From contig JAWZYU010000028.1 of the NCBI GenBank assembly GCA_038380435.1, positions 27,698,201 through 27,762,200 of the forward strand: a DNA stretch of 64,000 nt, written 5' to 3'. Origin of the DNA: Ryuthela nishihirai (taxonomy: Eukaryota > Arthropoda > Arachnida > Araneae > Heptathelidae). Under the pieces are notes generated by a model that was not told the DNA's origin, did not search any database, and saw only the letters and a program-made list of their open reading frames with translations. Made by a program: the position numbers and the translations under genes. Shown here piece by piece: positions 53,193-63,985 of the stretch (positions are counted from its first letter, which is position 1; every line of letters begins with the position of its first letter).

Positions 53193-54000
53193 TCATTTTA
53201 TTAGACTAATTTGCATTCTTTTAATTTTATTCAATTCTGTCTTATAAGCTGTTCCATAAACTGTTATTGCATGTTGAATTATAGATTCAGAAAGTGCTAC
53301 ATATACTAAAATATTTATTTCTATATTAACAAACAAATCAAGTTTCCTAATCTTAAATGCTACAAATCGTAAACTTGAACACATTCCATCAATATGTTTA
53401 TTCCATTTCATTCGTGATGTCACTTTCAAGCCTAGGTAGATTATTATATTCATTTCTTCTATTTTAGGACAACTGTATGTATCAAGTAATAGACCATCGA
53501 ATTTAGAACAACTGATTCGATACTTAGTAATACTTCTATTAAGTATACAATGTTGGAAAGCAATACATATTATTTTTGTTTTTTTTTTCTCATTCACACT
53601 CAGTTTTTTTTGAACAAATCATTTCACTGCTTTATTAAAATCGTTCTGTAAATTGTAAATACTGATTCATAAATTGAAATGAAAGTTAACTAGCACCTGT
53701 ATTGTCAGCATACATATATAATTTATCATTTAAATTAATACTAGCCAAATAATTTATGTATATTTGAAATAGCATAGGTCCGAGAATAGATTCTTATGGA
53801 ACTCCAAAATTAATCCGAAAATTTTCATATAATTATCATTTATTTTCATTTCTCTACTTTATAGGGAGCTTCTGAACCATTTTAAAAACAGTTCCATCAA
53901 TACCGAGTAAATATATTTCTGTAGTAAGATTTTAATGCCAACAGCATCAAATACCTTTTTCTAGTCCATAATAAAGCAACGCATTGCTTGCCTATATATA
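53193..54000 (-). pseudogene. LINE reverse transcriptase fragment
   Basis: Minus strand, 5' part near 53990-53780: VP-ESILGPMLFQIYINYLA (GIPQGSxLGPxLFxxYINDL motif) and LYMYADNT (catalytic YADD altered to YADN). 53597-53193 is the thumb region: YLGLKVTSRMKWNKHIDGMC, FKIRKLDLF and a SIIQHAITVYGTAY stretch. Several stops and shifts. Confidence 0.8.
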
Positions 54001-54669
54001 AATTAATATATTATTTATATGAGCATCAAAAATATTGCGTTCCCATGCCGGGGAAAAAACTAACCCGATTATCATCCATTGCTTCTCTACCTCGTTTTTT
54101 CCTACAATATCCGGCATAAACATATTTGAAAATTATTACAGGCAGATTTAAATTTTCGAATAATTATTTTTCTTAGGATATTCTTATTGACTATTCACTA
54201 TGAGATGCAATTGTTTTATATTAAATAAATTTAAATCCCAGATCAGACATTCGTATTGAAACAACATGGAAGCAAACATCGGTAATCCACTATATACAAT
54301 ACCTGATACTGAGGTCTACTCTTGTAAGTGATTATTCCTCGTTCCTTGTTGAAGATATGTACTTCAGCATGGTGGCTAGAATATAAACGGGTAGGTATCT
54401 CAGAGAAATAAGCAAATTGTAATTTGAATACATTAGACTATTAACGGCAAAGAATGATCGAGAGAAAGAAATTGCGGAATTGCCACAACCAAAATTCACA
54501 AGACTTTGATTTAGCTATTCATTACTTTGGCTAATGAAAAATTATTTCATAGTTAAAAGATAAAAATAATAATTATCCGAATGACAAAGGATCGAGAAGT
54601 CAATCAAAATCAATGTACGGGAATCTTCGATGCGACAGATTTTCAGTCTCATTGTCTCGATAGTTTCTA
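54001..54669. other. No gene recognised
   Basis: AT-rich; presumed intron. Confidence 0.45.
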
Positions 54670-55330
54670 TCCACAAGATAACGTTTCTGAAAATAAATAA
54701 TCAGTCTCGCTGTGAGTGAAATTCGCGTCAACGTCTCCTGCATTCATGCCATGTTCTGACAACTAAACTATCCGTAGCTAGCTCTATTTCTCAGCAAATT
54801 GTGACTAATGTCAAGAGCATGATTGATTTATTTATTCACCATCATTGAGGCAACGGTTGTCATTTCGTGATTATAGATGGCGCCACGACCGACAACATCA
54901 GAAAATTTTCAGGTATTCTGACTACTAAATTCTCAACATCAAGCTCATTTTCAGCTAATCGTGACTATAAAACTTATGATATTTTGCTCGTGTCATCATT
55001 TGTGATCGGGATGGTAAACGTTTAACATTGTCACAAATGAAATATCGTGAATAAATAATCTCTCACTCTAATAATGTTATTAATGAAATAATCAATATAT
55101 AGTAGACGTACAGATTGCCTGTCAACATAGAATTTGAGAAATAGTTTAATCATTAGTAAGACTCGAAAGCACATATTCTAAACTCACGTCAGGTGTTCTG
55201 ACCACTAAACTATCAGTAGCTCATTCATTTTTCAGCAAAATGTGGTCCACATCTCCTGGATTCATGTCGGGTGTTCTGACCACTATACTATAAGTGGCTG
55301 TTCGTATTTAAGCTACCTATAACTATAAAT
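54670..55330 (-). repeat. tRNA-like SINE-D fragments and a duplicated block
   Basis: Three minus-strand fragments of the GATAGTTTAGTGGTCAGAAC type (A box) lie at about 54750-54775, 55190-55232 and 55260-55300. The block TGATCGGGATGGTAAACG ... CAACATAGAATTTGAGAAAT (about 54990-55145) recurs as TTGGGGATAGCAAACTTTCA ... CAACATAGAATTCGAGAAAT (about 55355-55500). Confidence 0.6.
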
Positions 55331-55524
55331 CTGTCTTTTTTTGCTCGTGGCGCCATCTATGTTGGGGATAGCAAACTTTCAACATTGGCACAAATAAAAG
55401 ATGGTGAATAAATAGTCACTCACACTAATAATGTTGTTAATGAAATAATCAATTTAGAGTAGAGGCACAGATTGCCTGTCAACATAGAATTCGAGAAATA
55501 ATTTTGCTGAAAAAATGAATTTCT

Positions 55525-55844
55525 CTGTGAGTGGGACTCGAACCATTAGCGCTTGGACTAAGTGCGGGCCACTAATGCCAGGTTTTTTCACCACTAAACT
55601 TTCGCTGTGAGTGGGACTCGAACCACTAGCTCTTGGACTAAGTGCTAGCCACTAATGCCAGGTTTTTTCACCACTAAACTTTCGCTGTGAGTGGGACTCG
55701 AACCACTAGCGCTTGGACTAAGTGCTAGCCACTAATGCCAGGTTTTTTCACCACTAAACTTTCGCTGTGAGTGGGACTCAAACCACTAGCGCTTGGACTA
55801 AGTGCTAGCCACTAATGCCAGGTTTTTTCACCACTAAACTTTCA
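55525..55844 (-). repeat. Tandem array of four 80-bp tRNA-like units
   Basis: CTGTGAGTGGGACTC starts at 55525, 55605, 55685 and 55765. On the minus strand each unit has AGTTTAGTGGTGAAAAAACC (A-box-like), CTGGCATTAGTGGCTAGCAC and B box GGTTCGAGTCCCACTC, so every unit is a whole tRNA-like module. Copies differ at only a few positions. Confidence 0.9.
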
Positions 55845-55917
55845 GTGCTTAATTTATGATGTCAACACTAGTGACAAAATTGGGAAAATTGATAGTCACA
55901 ATTTGATGAACGATGAA

Positions 55918-55990
55918 ACTAGCCTCTGATAGTTTAGTGGTCAGAACACCTGGCATGAATCCAGGAGTGTGGATTCAAATCTCATGGTGA
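55918..55990 (+). mobile_element. tRNA-like SINE-D copy
   Basis: GATAGTTTAGTGGTCAGAAC (A box, like tRNA-Asp), paired arm CCTGG-CATGAAT-CCAGG and B box GGATTCAAATC. The loop lacks T at position 33, so it is not a working tRNA. Confidence 0.65.
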
Positions 55991-56925
55991 AACTCTTCTT
56001 TTAGAAAAATTATTTCTTGAAACAAGTAATTTGTGCCATTATTTGTTTTTTTGCTTCAATCCAAGCATCGCCACTGCGGGATGAGGTGTACATAACTCTT
56101 ATTTTTTTCAATAATAATTATAATCTTTATTTTTATTCATATTATTTATGCAAAAACGTTAAAACAAATGATTCTCAATGCATTTTCATCTCTGAAGGAG
56201 AGAAGAATAAATAGCATTGCATGAAAATACATAAATATAGTTTAAAACAATATCATCGAACATTTAATGGTTTCGATGAGAAATTTCACTGGAAGATCCA
56301 TTGTGGAGGTTCAATATTTTTAAATTGATTTTTATACCTTGAAGAAAATTTCGTGTTTCGTTTTTGATTCTCTTAAGATAAATTCTGCTCTGAAAGAGTA
56401 GAAAAGCTTCCAGGAGAATGATTTAAGCTATTCGTTCCTTACCCTATGACTACACAAAGAATGATTTGAGACATTTAAATACTGTTAGCCTTTCAGAATT
56501 TTTTGAAGTCTTAAAACCATTACCTAAGATGCAGTTGGGCTCATGGAATACTAGCACGTTTACATTTGGGCTAAGACAAACGCTCCAGTTTGTGACGAAG
56601 TCATCTCTGTTGCAAGTAGTGGATTTAAAACGCCAGACGTTTGGAAACGTTAGCCATTAAATATTAATTTACTAGTTACATCCCACAAACGTTTGGCATG
56701 AAACATCTGTCCATTGATAATTTTTCCCATAGATAATATACTACTCCAGTTACAACCTTCAACTCTCTATCAATAACGTAGTACTCCATCCATAAGGTAA
56801 GCGACGGCAACTCCCCCAGAAGTTTCCGACACTTGAAGAGAGACTAATCACCATCGAGGAAAGCAAGGAACCCGATCTCTTTGTCCAACACAGCGAGACA
56901 TAAGTAGGATCATCACGCTAAAATT
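55991..56925. other. No gene recognised
   Basis: A frame at 56017 reads like a signal peptide (VICAIICFFASIQASPL) but begins with TTG and no ATG. A 64-codon frame at 56466-56660 has no motif. Confidence 0.35.
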
Positions 56926-56928
56926 GGA

Positions 56929-57312
56929 TTGGATTGTTTTACCTCTGAGCGGCACATTTTTGCACACCATGGGCTAAATGGCCAGGCCACAAGGACCCCG
57001 AAGGCTCAGAGAAGGTTGGGGGAGGGGACCCACTGGGACAGCTGTTGGGAGACAGATGGTAGCCTCCCGTCAAGGCCATCCTGCTTGTTCTTTAACGAGC
57101 ACAGGGTATGGCCCTCCCGCACACGGGGCCACGGCTTAAGTCCCATCCGACGGACGGCGGCCTTTTCAAGCCCATCGGTGTCCCCTACTGACCGTGGGCA
57201 GGGCGGGGAAATTTTGCGGAGATAAATCTCAACGCTGACCCAGCTGGGACTCGAACTTGGGAACTACAGATTACGAGCCTGGCGCGCTACCGACTGAGCC
57301 ACCCCCGCCCCT
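56929..57312 (-). mobile_element. SINE-A, full length
   Basis: Tail GGATTGGATTGTTTTACCTC to head CGACTGAGCCACCCCCGCCC; flanks CTAAAAT on both sides (about 56920, 57315) are a possible short target duplication. Confidence 0.92.
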
Positions 57313-57386
57313 ACTAAAATATAGGACAGATAGGTGAAAACCAAATAATGCTTCATCAAAATCTGTTTCATGCAAAATCTATTAGA

Positions 57387-57480
57387 GCAGTGGTCTCTAG
57401 AGTGTGGGTTCCTGCACTCTGGAGGATGGGCGAAAAAAATTTAATGAATCTAATTTATCATTTTTTACAAAGATTTCAAA
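57387..57480. mobile_element. hAT end-like fragment
   Basis: CAGTGGTCTCTAGAGTGTGG resembles a hAT terminal repeat with its CAACGTGTGGG continuation; no matching right end found. Confidence 0.35.
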
Positions 57481-58129
57481 TATCCAAAAAAAATATTAAG
57501 GAAAAGGAAAAAAATTGCTAATATATTAAAATTTCGCAGTCATTTTACGTACGAAAGGTTCTGTTTATCATCAAGATGTTTGGGCGCACAATATGAGCAC
57601 AGAGAGAGCAGGTTGTAAGATTTAGTCTTTTAATGGATTTATCATCTGGAAACCCTGAGAGGTATGTTTATTTTCATCTTATCTTTTTTCAGTTGTATAC
57701 TTATAAATAAATATAAATCTTCATACATATTGGGGATGCGTACTTTTTTTTCTTTGTTGATATAGCACTAACGAAATGTACATGGAAACAATGGAAGAAA
57801 AAGACTGCACAATCGACCTATCTACCATTCTTACTGATCAATAGTTGACTTTCACATCCATCAAACTTCTGGTCCTATTTGTAAAGCGGGCCTCGGCCCG
57901 CTTATCATCAGGACCACAAGCGAAATTCTTCGGTAGAGGCAAAGGTTATAATAACAAAATTTTGAATTTAGAGGAAAATAAGGAGGCAAGGCCGAAAGTC
58001 GATAATGATCGAAAAAAGCTCCAGGGATGGTAATTGTCGTATTTAATCGTGGGATTAGATTGAAAATCAGGGTAATTTGGAATATATTGGATGAGTAAAT
58101 CAATTTAGAGGCCTAAATAAATAATTTAG
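57481..58129. other. No gene recognised
   Basis: AT-rich; short open frames only. Confidence 0.45.
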
Positions 58130-58400
58130 AGAAGGGGGGGAGTTTGCAGAGGGGGAGGAGGGAAAAACCGAAATCAGAAGATTCAAAAGAGCGAGACGGT
58201 GCAAATTGAGCGCCGAAGGCCCAGCCAATGAGAAAGAAGGAATTTTGGCATTGGCTGAGAGCGGGAGCGTGGGCAGAGTTAGGTTTGGGCGCAAACTGAG
58301 CAAAGGGGAGATGGGAGGCATCAGCCAATGAGAGCAAAGGAATTTTGGCATTGGCTGAGTGCAGGAAAATGTGAAGGAGGATGAATTTTGATCGCAAGAA
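58130..58400. promoter_or_regulatory. GC-richer block with four CCAAT/ATTGG motifs in inverted pairs
   Basis: AGCCAATGAGA (about 58206 and 58323) and GCATTGGCTGAG (about 58248 and 58351) alternate, each next to AAGGAATTTTGGCATTGG. It lies downstream of the gag-like ORF and repeats motifs found upstream of it. Confidence 0.4.
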
Positions 58401-58468
58401 AAGCAAAAATATGGGAAATGGCCAAAAATAGAAGATATGAGGGAAAATTATATCAAATGAAGAGGAAG

Positions 58469-59629
58469 TTATTTAAAAAGAGGAAAGAGTTGTTTCACTA
58501 ACTGGAGAAAGTCCCAGACAGTGAAACAGTCGCTCTGCGGGCATTTGCCTAAAGCAGAGAGGTACAGGTCTCGATACTTCGGCAAGATAGAACCGTCATT
58601 TGAAAGAGTGCCTTTAAGCGATTTTAAAGGAGAGGGAATTTCCCACTCGGAAGAGGCTAATTTTGGGTTTGTTAAGTATTTGAGGAAGTCTATGATATCC
58701 TCAAATGTCTCAACAAACTCGGGGGGGTCAGAGAGAAGAGCAGGGGAGGGGGAAGTGGAGTGGTCAATGATAAAATTTTCAATATTACCAATGAGTGAAG
58801 AAGGCAACACAGGAGCTGGCTGTTTTTTCTTCTGGTGCATAGGAGTTTCAGGCTCTGTTGCAGAAGGAGAGTCAGTCGGCGAGGGAGTGAATTTTCTTTT
58901 CTGGTAATGAGGAGTGGAGGGTGCCTTTTCAACAGTTGTTAGAGGTGCATTTGCTGGGGCCTGGGCTTCTTTACTTTGTTGATCTTCGGTAGCCAGCTGT
59001 AGAGATGGGGAGGAGGTCGAATTTGGATCCAGGAGAGTGTCCGAAATTGGAGCAGGAGGCGACTGTAGACGTTTGTGCTTGCTGGCGAAGGCCTCACAGT
59101 CCTTAATGATGTGGCCTGGGAGCTTGCACCACTTGCACAGACGAGTCATTCCAGGGTAGTTAACGGTGGCCGAAAAGGTGGAGATCGGGATGAAATTTGG
59201 AACAGCCTTCTTCATTTCCATGTGGACGACCCTAGTGCCTGTCCGGATCGATTCTAAACCCGGGAGATTCAGGAATTCGTCAGTGATACTTTGAACAGTT
59301 CCAAAAGGTTTTAGGGCATCCACGATTTCCCTGTTAGTGATGAAGAAAGGCAGCTTGGAGATGAATAATTTTTTTTGAGGGAATCCGAGGCGTTTAAAAG
59401 CTATGATCTGGTCTGTGGGAATGTCCAGCGACGGGTCAACGGCAAAATCGTTGGCGGCTTCTTCTGAAGAAAAAGTAACTATAGTTATTTCCTTAGATAT
59501 ACTTTGAGCAACTTCTATAACGGATGGCTTCTTAGATTTGGCGAGAATGGTCACAAATGACTCATAGCTGATATCCTTATGTTGAAACTTGTAGCATCTA
59601 GTGAGTCTGGAGTCCTGTTTGACATCCAT
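58469..59629 (-). CDS. Gag-like (LINE ORF1 type) CCHC zinc-knuckle protein, intact
   Basis: The longest open frame in the window: ATG at 59629, 386 codons to the stop at 58469. The open frame extends 30 codons further upstream but only with a TTG. Residues about 80-170 have a fold-like pattern (KKLFISKLPFFITNREIVDA, a GTRVVHMEMKKAVPNFIPIS strand) seen in RRM-like ORF1 proteins of Tx1-type LINEs and ZCCHC3-like genes. Then CKWCKLPGHIIKDC is a classic C-x2-C-x4-H-x4-C knuckle for nucleic-acid binding. A Pro/Ser/Thr-rich linker follows, and a C-terminal region of about 120 residues with PEFVETFEDIIDFLKYL. No reverse transcriptase follows in 57.4-58.4 kb, so it is a solo ORF: either a truncated LINE or a captured gene. 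It sits in an intron of channel gene 2. Confidence 0.8.
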   Translation of the reverse strand: MDVKQDSRLTRCYKFQHKDISYESFVTILAKSKKPSVIEVAQSISKEITIVTFSSEEAANDFAVDPSLDIPTDQIIAFKRLGFPQKKLFISKLPFFITNREIVDALKPFGTVQSITDEFLNLPGLESIRTGTRVVHMEMKKAVPNFIPISTFSATVNYPGMTRLCKWCKLPGHIIKDCEAFASKHKRLQSPPAPISDTLLDPNSTSSPSLQLATEDQQSKEAQAPANAPLTTVEKAPSTPHYQKRKFTPSPTDSPSATEPETPMHQKKKQPAPVLPSSLIGNIENFIIDHSTSPSPALLSDPPEFVETFEDIIDFLKYLTNPKLASSEWEIPSPLKSLKGTLSNDGSILPKYRDLYLSALGKCPQSDCFTVWDFLQLVKQLFPLFK

Positions 59630-59714
59630 TTGAGCGGAGAACAAAAGAAAAACACGTGGGAAACAGAAAGCACAAGAGAGCACGTCTTGCAAGCTTAAGT
59701 CCGAGGTTGGAATC

Positions 59715-59835
59715 CCCAATAGTTGACTGAGCTATCAATAGTTTGTGAATCAACCAATGAGCTTAAATCTATAAGCTCATTGGTTGACTGACAGGTAACT
59801 GACAGCGTGAAAAACCAATCAGCTTTGAGAACTAT
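59715..59835 (-). promoter_or_regulatory. Candidate promoter of the gag-like ORF
   Basis: Within 210 bp upstream of the ATG the minus strand has four CCAAT/ATTGG motifs, two of them in the hairpin at 59750-59787. A CACGTG E-box is nearer the ATG, at about 59652-59657. No clear TATA box. Inference only. Confidence 0.35.
59750..59787. repeat. Hairpin, 16-bp arms, 6-base loop
   Basis: TCAACCAATGAGCTTA and its exact inverse around AATCTA. Confidence 0.85.
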
Positions 59836-60079
59836 GACAAGTCATCGCCTCGTCATTTTCCCATTTCCTTCGCCACTGTGTTACACAGTTTTTCAAATAT
59901 TCGTGTTTTGTGCTTGGACCTTAAATTTTGAGTATTAACGCATATTAATTTCTAATTTCTGAAGAAGAATAAATTTCTTTTACCCACGAAAATAATTATT
60001 CCTAAATTGCCTTTATTTGAAGTTAATATTATTAGAGTAAACAATTTTATCAATGAGAATTTTGTCCTATTTCAATATT

Positions 60080-60420
60080 GGGGAGGAGTGTATGGAAGTA
60101 ATTGAATCAATGACTGATTATTGGCTTATTCAAAAGTGATTGATAACTTAATCGACCAATGATCTTCGAGAACAACAAGTGCGTGTTTCTGTGTTCAATT
60201 TCATCCATGCACGCTTTGCTACCGAGGTATTGGATCCTGGAGCTGAGCCAGTAAGATTAGTGCAACTATGATTTTATAAAGCGATGATTAACTCGGCTAT
60301 CAATCACCAATTAACCATTGATCTCTTACATAAGTTAACGACCTCAGATCATTGGCTGATTCAGAAGTGATTGACAGCTCAGTTAGCCAGTGAACATAAG
60401 AAATGTCGATATGTCAAGTA
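60080..60420. repeat. Two diverged copies of a CCAAT-containing monomer
   Basis: GATTATTGGCTTATTCAAAA + GTGATTGATAACTTAATCGACCAATGA (about 60117-60165) and GATCATTGGCTGATTCAGAA + GTGATTGACAGCTCAGTTAGCC (about 60347-60393). They resemble 59720-59790 inverted. Possibly tandem 5' UTR monomers of the LINE that supplied the gag-like ORF. Confidence 0.45.
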
Positions 60421-60529
60421 CACAGTATCATTATCTGAATTTCTTTCATGCACTCTTTTACACTGATTGGATCTTAGCGTTGAAATATAGAATTTTGAAA
60501 ATGGACAAAAAAGTTTGTTGAGCACTTAC

Positions 60530-60555
60530 ACTGTCGTCTTCTTCTCGAAATCTAC
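60530..60555 (-). other. Possible 26-bp micro-exon
   Basis: On the minus strand TCATTCACAG precedes and GTAAGTGC follows 26 bases containing GATTTCGAGAAGAAGA, which resembles GATTTCGAGGAGGAGA in exon 3 of channel gene 1. It might be an exon, or an exon fragment, of channel gene 2. Reading frame cannot be tested. Confidence 0.25.
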
Positions 60556-61210
60556 CTGTGAATGAGAAGTCGAAATTAATAATAAAAATATATTTTTATT
60601 ACTCCTCAAACAATTAAAATATTAATTATATAACACATTTGGCTAAAAACTAGTCTTCAATGGTTTCGGTGTTTTTTTTGGTATGTATAAGAAGAGAATG
60701 AAGAAGATTTAATCGTATATCTTTATCACACCCAGGTTCTTAGTAATCATACCACCAACCTTCTTTACGTATCTGTAATATAAGTAGGTGTTTCATCAAT
60801 CGTCACAGTATAGCAACATAGATTATTATTTTTCCTTGATAAAATATTTAAAGGTTTTACCATGAAGACAAGGCACAAAACAGCCAAATCTGACATCCGC
60901 AATGCGACCTGTTCCACGTTCTAATAAAATTGTAGTCCTTCAGCCAGCTTACACATATCTTAGAGTCTTCTACGTCGGAATCAGAACCAGAAAAACGTAA
61001 CTCAGAAAAGTATCGATCATGATTTCGACAACAGGAATGAAACTCCGCACCTAATTTTGCATAATGTATTCAATATCAGCTGTGGCACTTGTACTTACTC
61101 AAATAATGTGCTGAATTACTAGTTTCAAAACTGAATGAGTGGAGTAAAACATCCACTTATACTTTACAAGCAGGTGGAAACAATAATTTCTTTGTAACGG
61201 CATCGTGAAG
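60556..61210. other. No gene seen
   Basis: AT-rich; presumed intron. Confidence 0.45.
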
Positions 61211-61223
61211 ACCCTTTTCTCAA

Positions 61224-61589
61224 GGGGTGGCTCAGTCGGTAGCGCGCCAGGCTCGTAATCTGCAGTTCCCAGGTTCGAGTCCCAGCTGGGTCAGCGTTGA
61301 GATTTATCTCCGCAAAATTCCCCGCCTTGCCCACGGTCATTAGGGGACACCGATGGGCTTGGAAAGGCCGCCGTCCGTCGGATGGGACGTTAAGCCGTGG
61401 CCCCGTGTGCGGGAGAGCACGTTAAAGAACACGCTGGATGGCCTTGACGGGAGGCTACCATCTGTCTCTCAACAGCTGTTCCAGTGGGTCCCCTCCCCCA
61501 ACCTTCTGTGAGCCTTCGGGGTCCATGTGACCTGGCCATTTAGCCCATGGTGTGCAAAAAATGTGCCACTCAGAGGTAAAACAACCCAA
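61224..61589 (+). mobile_element. SINE-A, full length, 12-bp target duplication
   Basis: Flanked by CCCTTTTCTCAA at 61212-61223 and 61590-61601. A box TGGCTCAGTCGGTAGCG, B box GGTTCGAGTCC, tail GTAAAACAACCCAA. Close to consensus, with a small body deletion (CATACCCTGTG missing); probably young. Confidence 0.95.
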
Positions 61590-61601
61590 CCCTTTTCTCA
61601 A

Positions 61602-62067
61602 AACTTTTGAGTACAAGATAATTTGGTTTACTATAACGATAAATAATGACAATATAATAATTAGAAAAACTTCTTGTGAATGAAATGAGTGACGAATATT
61701 ATCCGAAGAAATGAAAACTTTTTTTTGTTAACTCTTCCAAAAAGATGCTTAAAGGCTGCTTTGTGAATATTCTATTAAATTGCCGTATTGACAACCAAAA
61801 GTATCACACTCAACAACATCAGTTAAATGTTATCACATAAGAAGCTAGTTTTCTTTTTTTATATTAAAATTAAAATCTTAATCACTATCCAAGCTGTTTT
61901 ATTATTGTTCCAGCAGATCAAAATAGAATTTTGATCGGTGAATACAGGATAGTAGGAATGTTATTCACTGCTTGTCGAAATATTTGAAGTCCTTTCCTGT
62001 TGCACGGATCACACAATAGTATTTAGAGCACCGTAACTTGGCATGTTTCGACTAATAACTTTTATTT
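61602..62067. other. No gene seen
   Basis: AT-rich. Confidence 0.5.
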
Positions 62068-62078
62068 CCTTTTTTGAA

Positions 62079-62463
62079 GGGGCGGGAGGGGGCTCAGTCG
62101 GTAGCGCGCCAGGCTCGTAATCTGTAGTTCCCAGGTTCGAGTCCCAGCTGGGTCAGCGTTGAGATTTATCTCCGCAAAATTCCCCGCCCTGCCCACGGTC
62201 AGTAGGGGACATCGATGGGCTTGGAAAGGCCGTCGTCGGTCGGATGGGAGGTTAATCCGTGGCCCCGTGTGCGGGAGAGCCATACCCTGTGCACGTTAAA
62301 AAAACACGCTGGATGGCCTTGACGGGAGGCTACCGTCTGTCTCCCAACAGCTGTTCCAGTGGGTCCCCTCCCCCAACCTTCTCTGAGCCTTCGGGGTCCA
62401 CGTGACCTAGACATTTAGCCCATGGTGTACAAAAAAGTGCCGCTCAGAGGTAAAACAACCCAA
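62079..62463 (+). mobile_element. SINE-A, full length, about 11-bp target duplication
   Basis: CCTTTTTTGAA at 62068-62078 and CCTTTTTTTTTTTTGAA after the tail. A and B boxes intact, tail GGTAAAACAACCCAAC. Nearly consensus. Confidence 0.93.
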
Positions 62464-62664
62464 CCCTTTTTTTTTTTTGAAACTTATTTTTAAGCTTAAT
62501 TTTGAAAGAAAGTTCTATTTCTATATACCTTATATACTTCTAATTCATTTACCCTCTAGAGTGGCATCCAGTGATTGTAAAAAATTGTTTATGTGAACAT
62601 TCTTTCTTTTCCCAATACCTTGTCTAGTCGTTAGCGTATCTCATTATTAAACCAGCTGGTAAGC

Positions 62665-62876
62665 TCAGTCAGAAAAGTATCCGAACGTTATGGTTGATTA
62701 CAGAATTCAGAAAAAAATATCTGGCAACGACTTTTTTTTACAAAGTAGTGACCTGATCACGTGACACGAAGGTTGCCAGGTCACTAATTTCTAAAAAAAA
62801 AATTGTTGCCAGATATTTTTTTCTGAATTCTGTAATGAACCGTAGCGTTCGGATACTTTTTTGAGCTACTGCATGC
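62665..62876. mobile_element. Palindromic Tc1-type MITE, complete
   Basis: Left CAGTCAGAAAAGTATCCGAA and right, inverted, CAGTAGCTCAAAAAAGTATC; arms of about 95 bp (GATTACAGAATTCAGAAAAA, ATCTGGCAACGA) meet near 62765. Half copies are at 11280-11396 and 28015-28137. Confidence 0.75.
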
Positions 62877-63629
62877 TGTTGTAGGTGAAATCACATCAAA
62901 CCCTATCTAGCTTCTAGGTTATTTGTTCTAGGTAATTTAATAATATAAATTAAAAATAAATAAGTACTAATTAAGAAAACTGTTTATATGGTATGTCAAA
63001 CTTTTGCTCTGGCAAAGAATCAGCCCCTTTAGACACATATCACTTTTCACCCATTATTTAGAATGGCGAAACTGACCAAATACAGGCATTTTTTTTCCCA
63101 GACACCGGAAAAAAAACAAGTTAAAATTTGCAGACCATTTATTGATGCATACATCGAAATAAATCGAGAGCTGAGAAATAGCAATTAGATCAGCAATTGA
63201 AGAGAAATAAGTTGCAATCACATAATATACAAAAAGTCCCTGAACGACCGCATAAAACTCTGCATGGTGATATTCCTCTTCGTCAGAGGATCAAATACGC
63301 CCTAAGTACTATGACTATGTAAGCGACAGTTTCAGAGTAAAACGAGTCTAAAGATTGATGACTTACAACCAAAGGCACTTTATTGCAATGGTTGCCCACT
63401 GGAAGATTATGCAACAGGAGCGGTGCATAATGACATAACACACCAAGCATAACTACTATGGCACAACTGAGTTTCTCTCCAGCTTGTAGAGATACTCAAC
63501 TTGTTGGGATATTCAAACTACCGTTACCCTCACTCAGCGGGTTAATTTCGCCATTTGTCCATTTGTACCTGAACTTGAACTTATAGGTACCAATAATATC
63601 AAAGTACACGGGGCAACAAGTATTATAGT
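62877..63629. other. No gene recognised
   Basis: AT-rich. Confidence 0.45.
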
Positions 63630-63985
63630 ATGCACATGGCGTGTTTCACAAAAACACCGCTTCGTGAAAATGTTCTAACTGTATCACAGTTGCAGGTGAA
63701 CGAAGTAGTCACCCCTCATGTAGATTCATGCTTGTGCATGTCAAGAAATGGAGACGTTCCAATAGTGCGATGTCAACGAATGTGAAGTCAGTATGTTTTA
63801 TAAAACCACCACAAGTTCTTTTTTTGTAGTGGGTGATATTTGGTACACCAGCTTTTTGATATGACCCTACAAGAGAAAAATCCAATGCGAGAGATCTGGT
63901 GATCTGGCTGGCCATTGAACGGGACCACCACATCCAATCCAGCGATATAGGTAAGTAGTATCCCAACCAACGATATTCGGACATC
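63630..63985 (-). pseudogene. Mariner-like transposase relic, C-terminal part
   Basis: Minus strand, read across frames: RWIGCGGPVQWPARSPDLS (about 63945-63888), then a HIKKLVYQISPTTKKEL segment and a HYWNVSIS tail, matching the WIGRGGPxxWPxRSPDLxPxDF block of mariner-like transposases. Stops interrupt it. It runs off near the right edge. Confidence 0.7.

Noticed and set aside
53007..53204. 65-codon plus-strand frame
   Set aside because: AT-rich, no motif, ends in the LINE fragment.
56017..56214. Signal-peptide-like frame VICAIICFFASIQASPL
   Set aside because: It starts with TTG, has a stop just upstream and no ATG; the hydrophobicity can come from AT-rich DNA.
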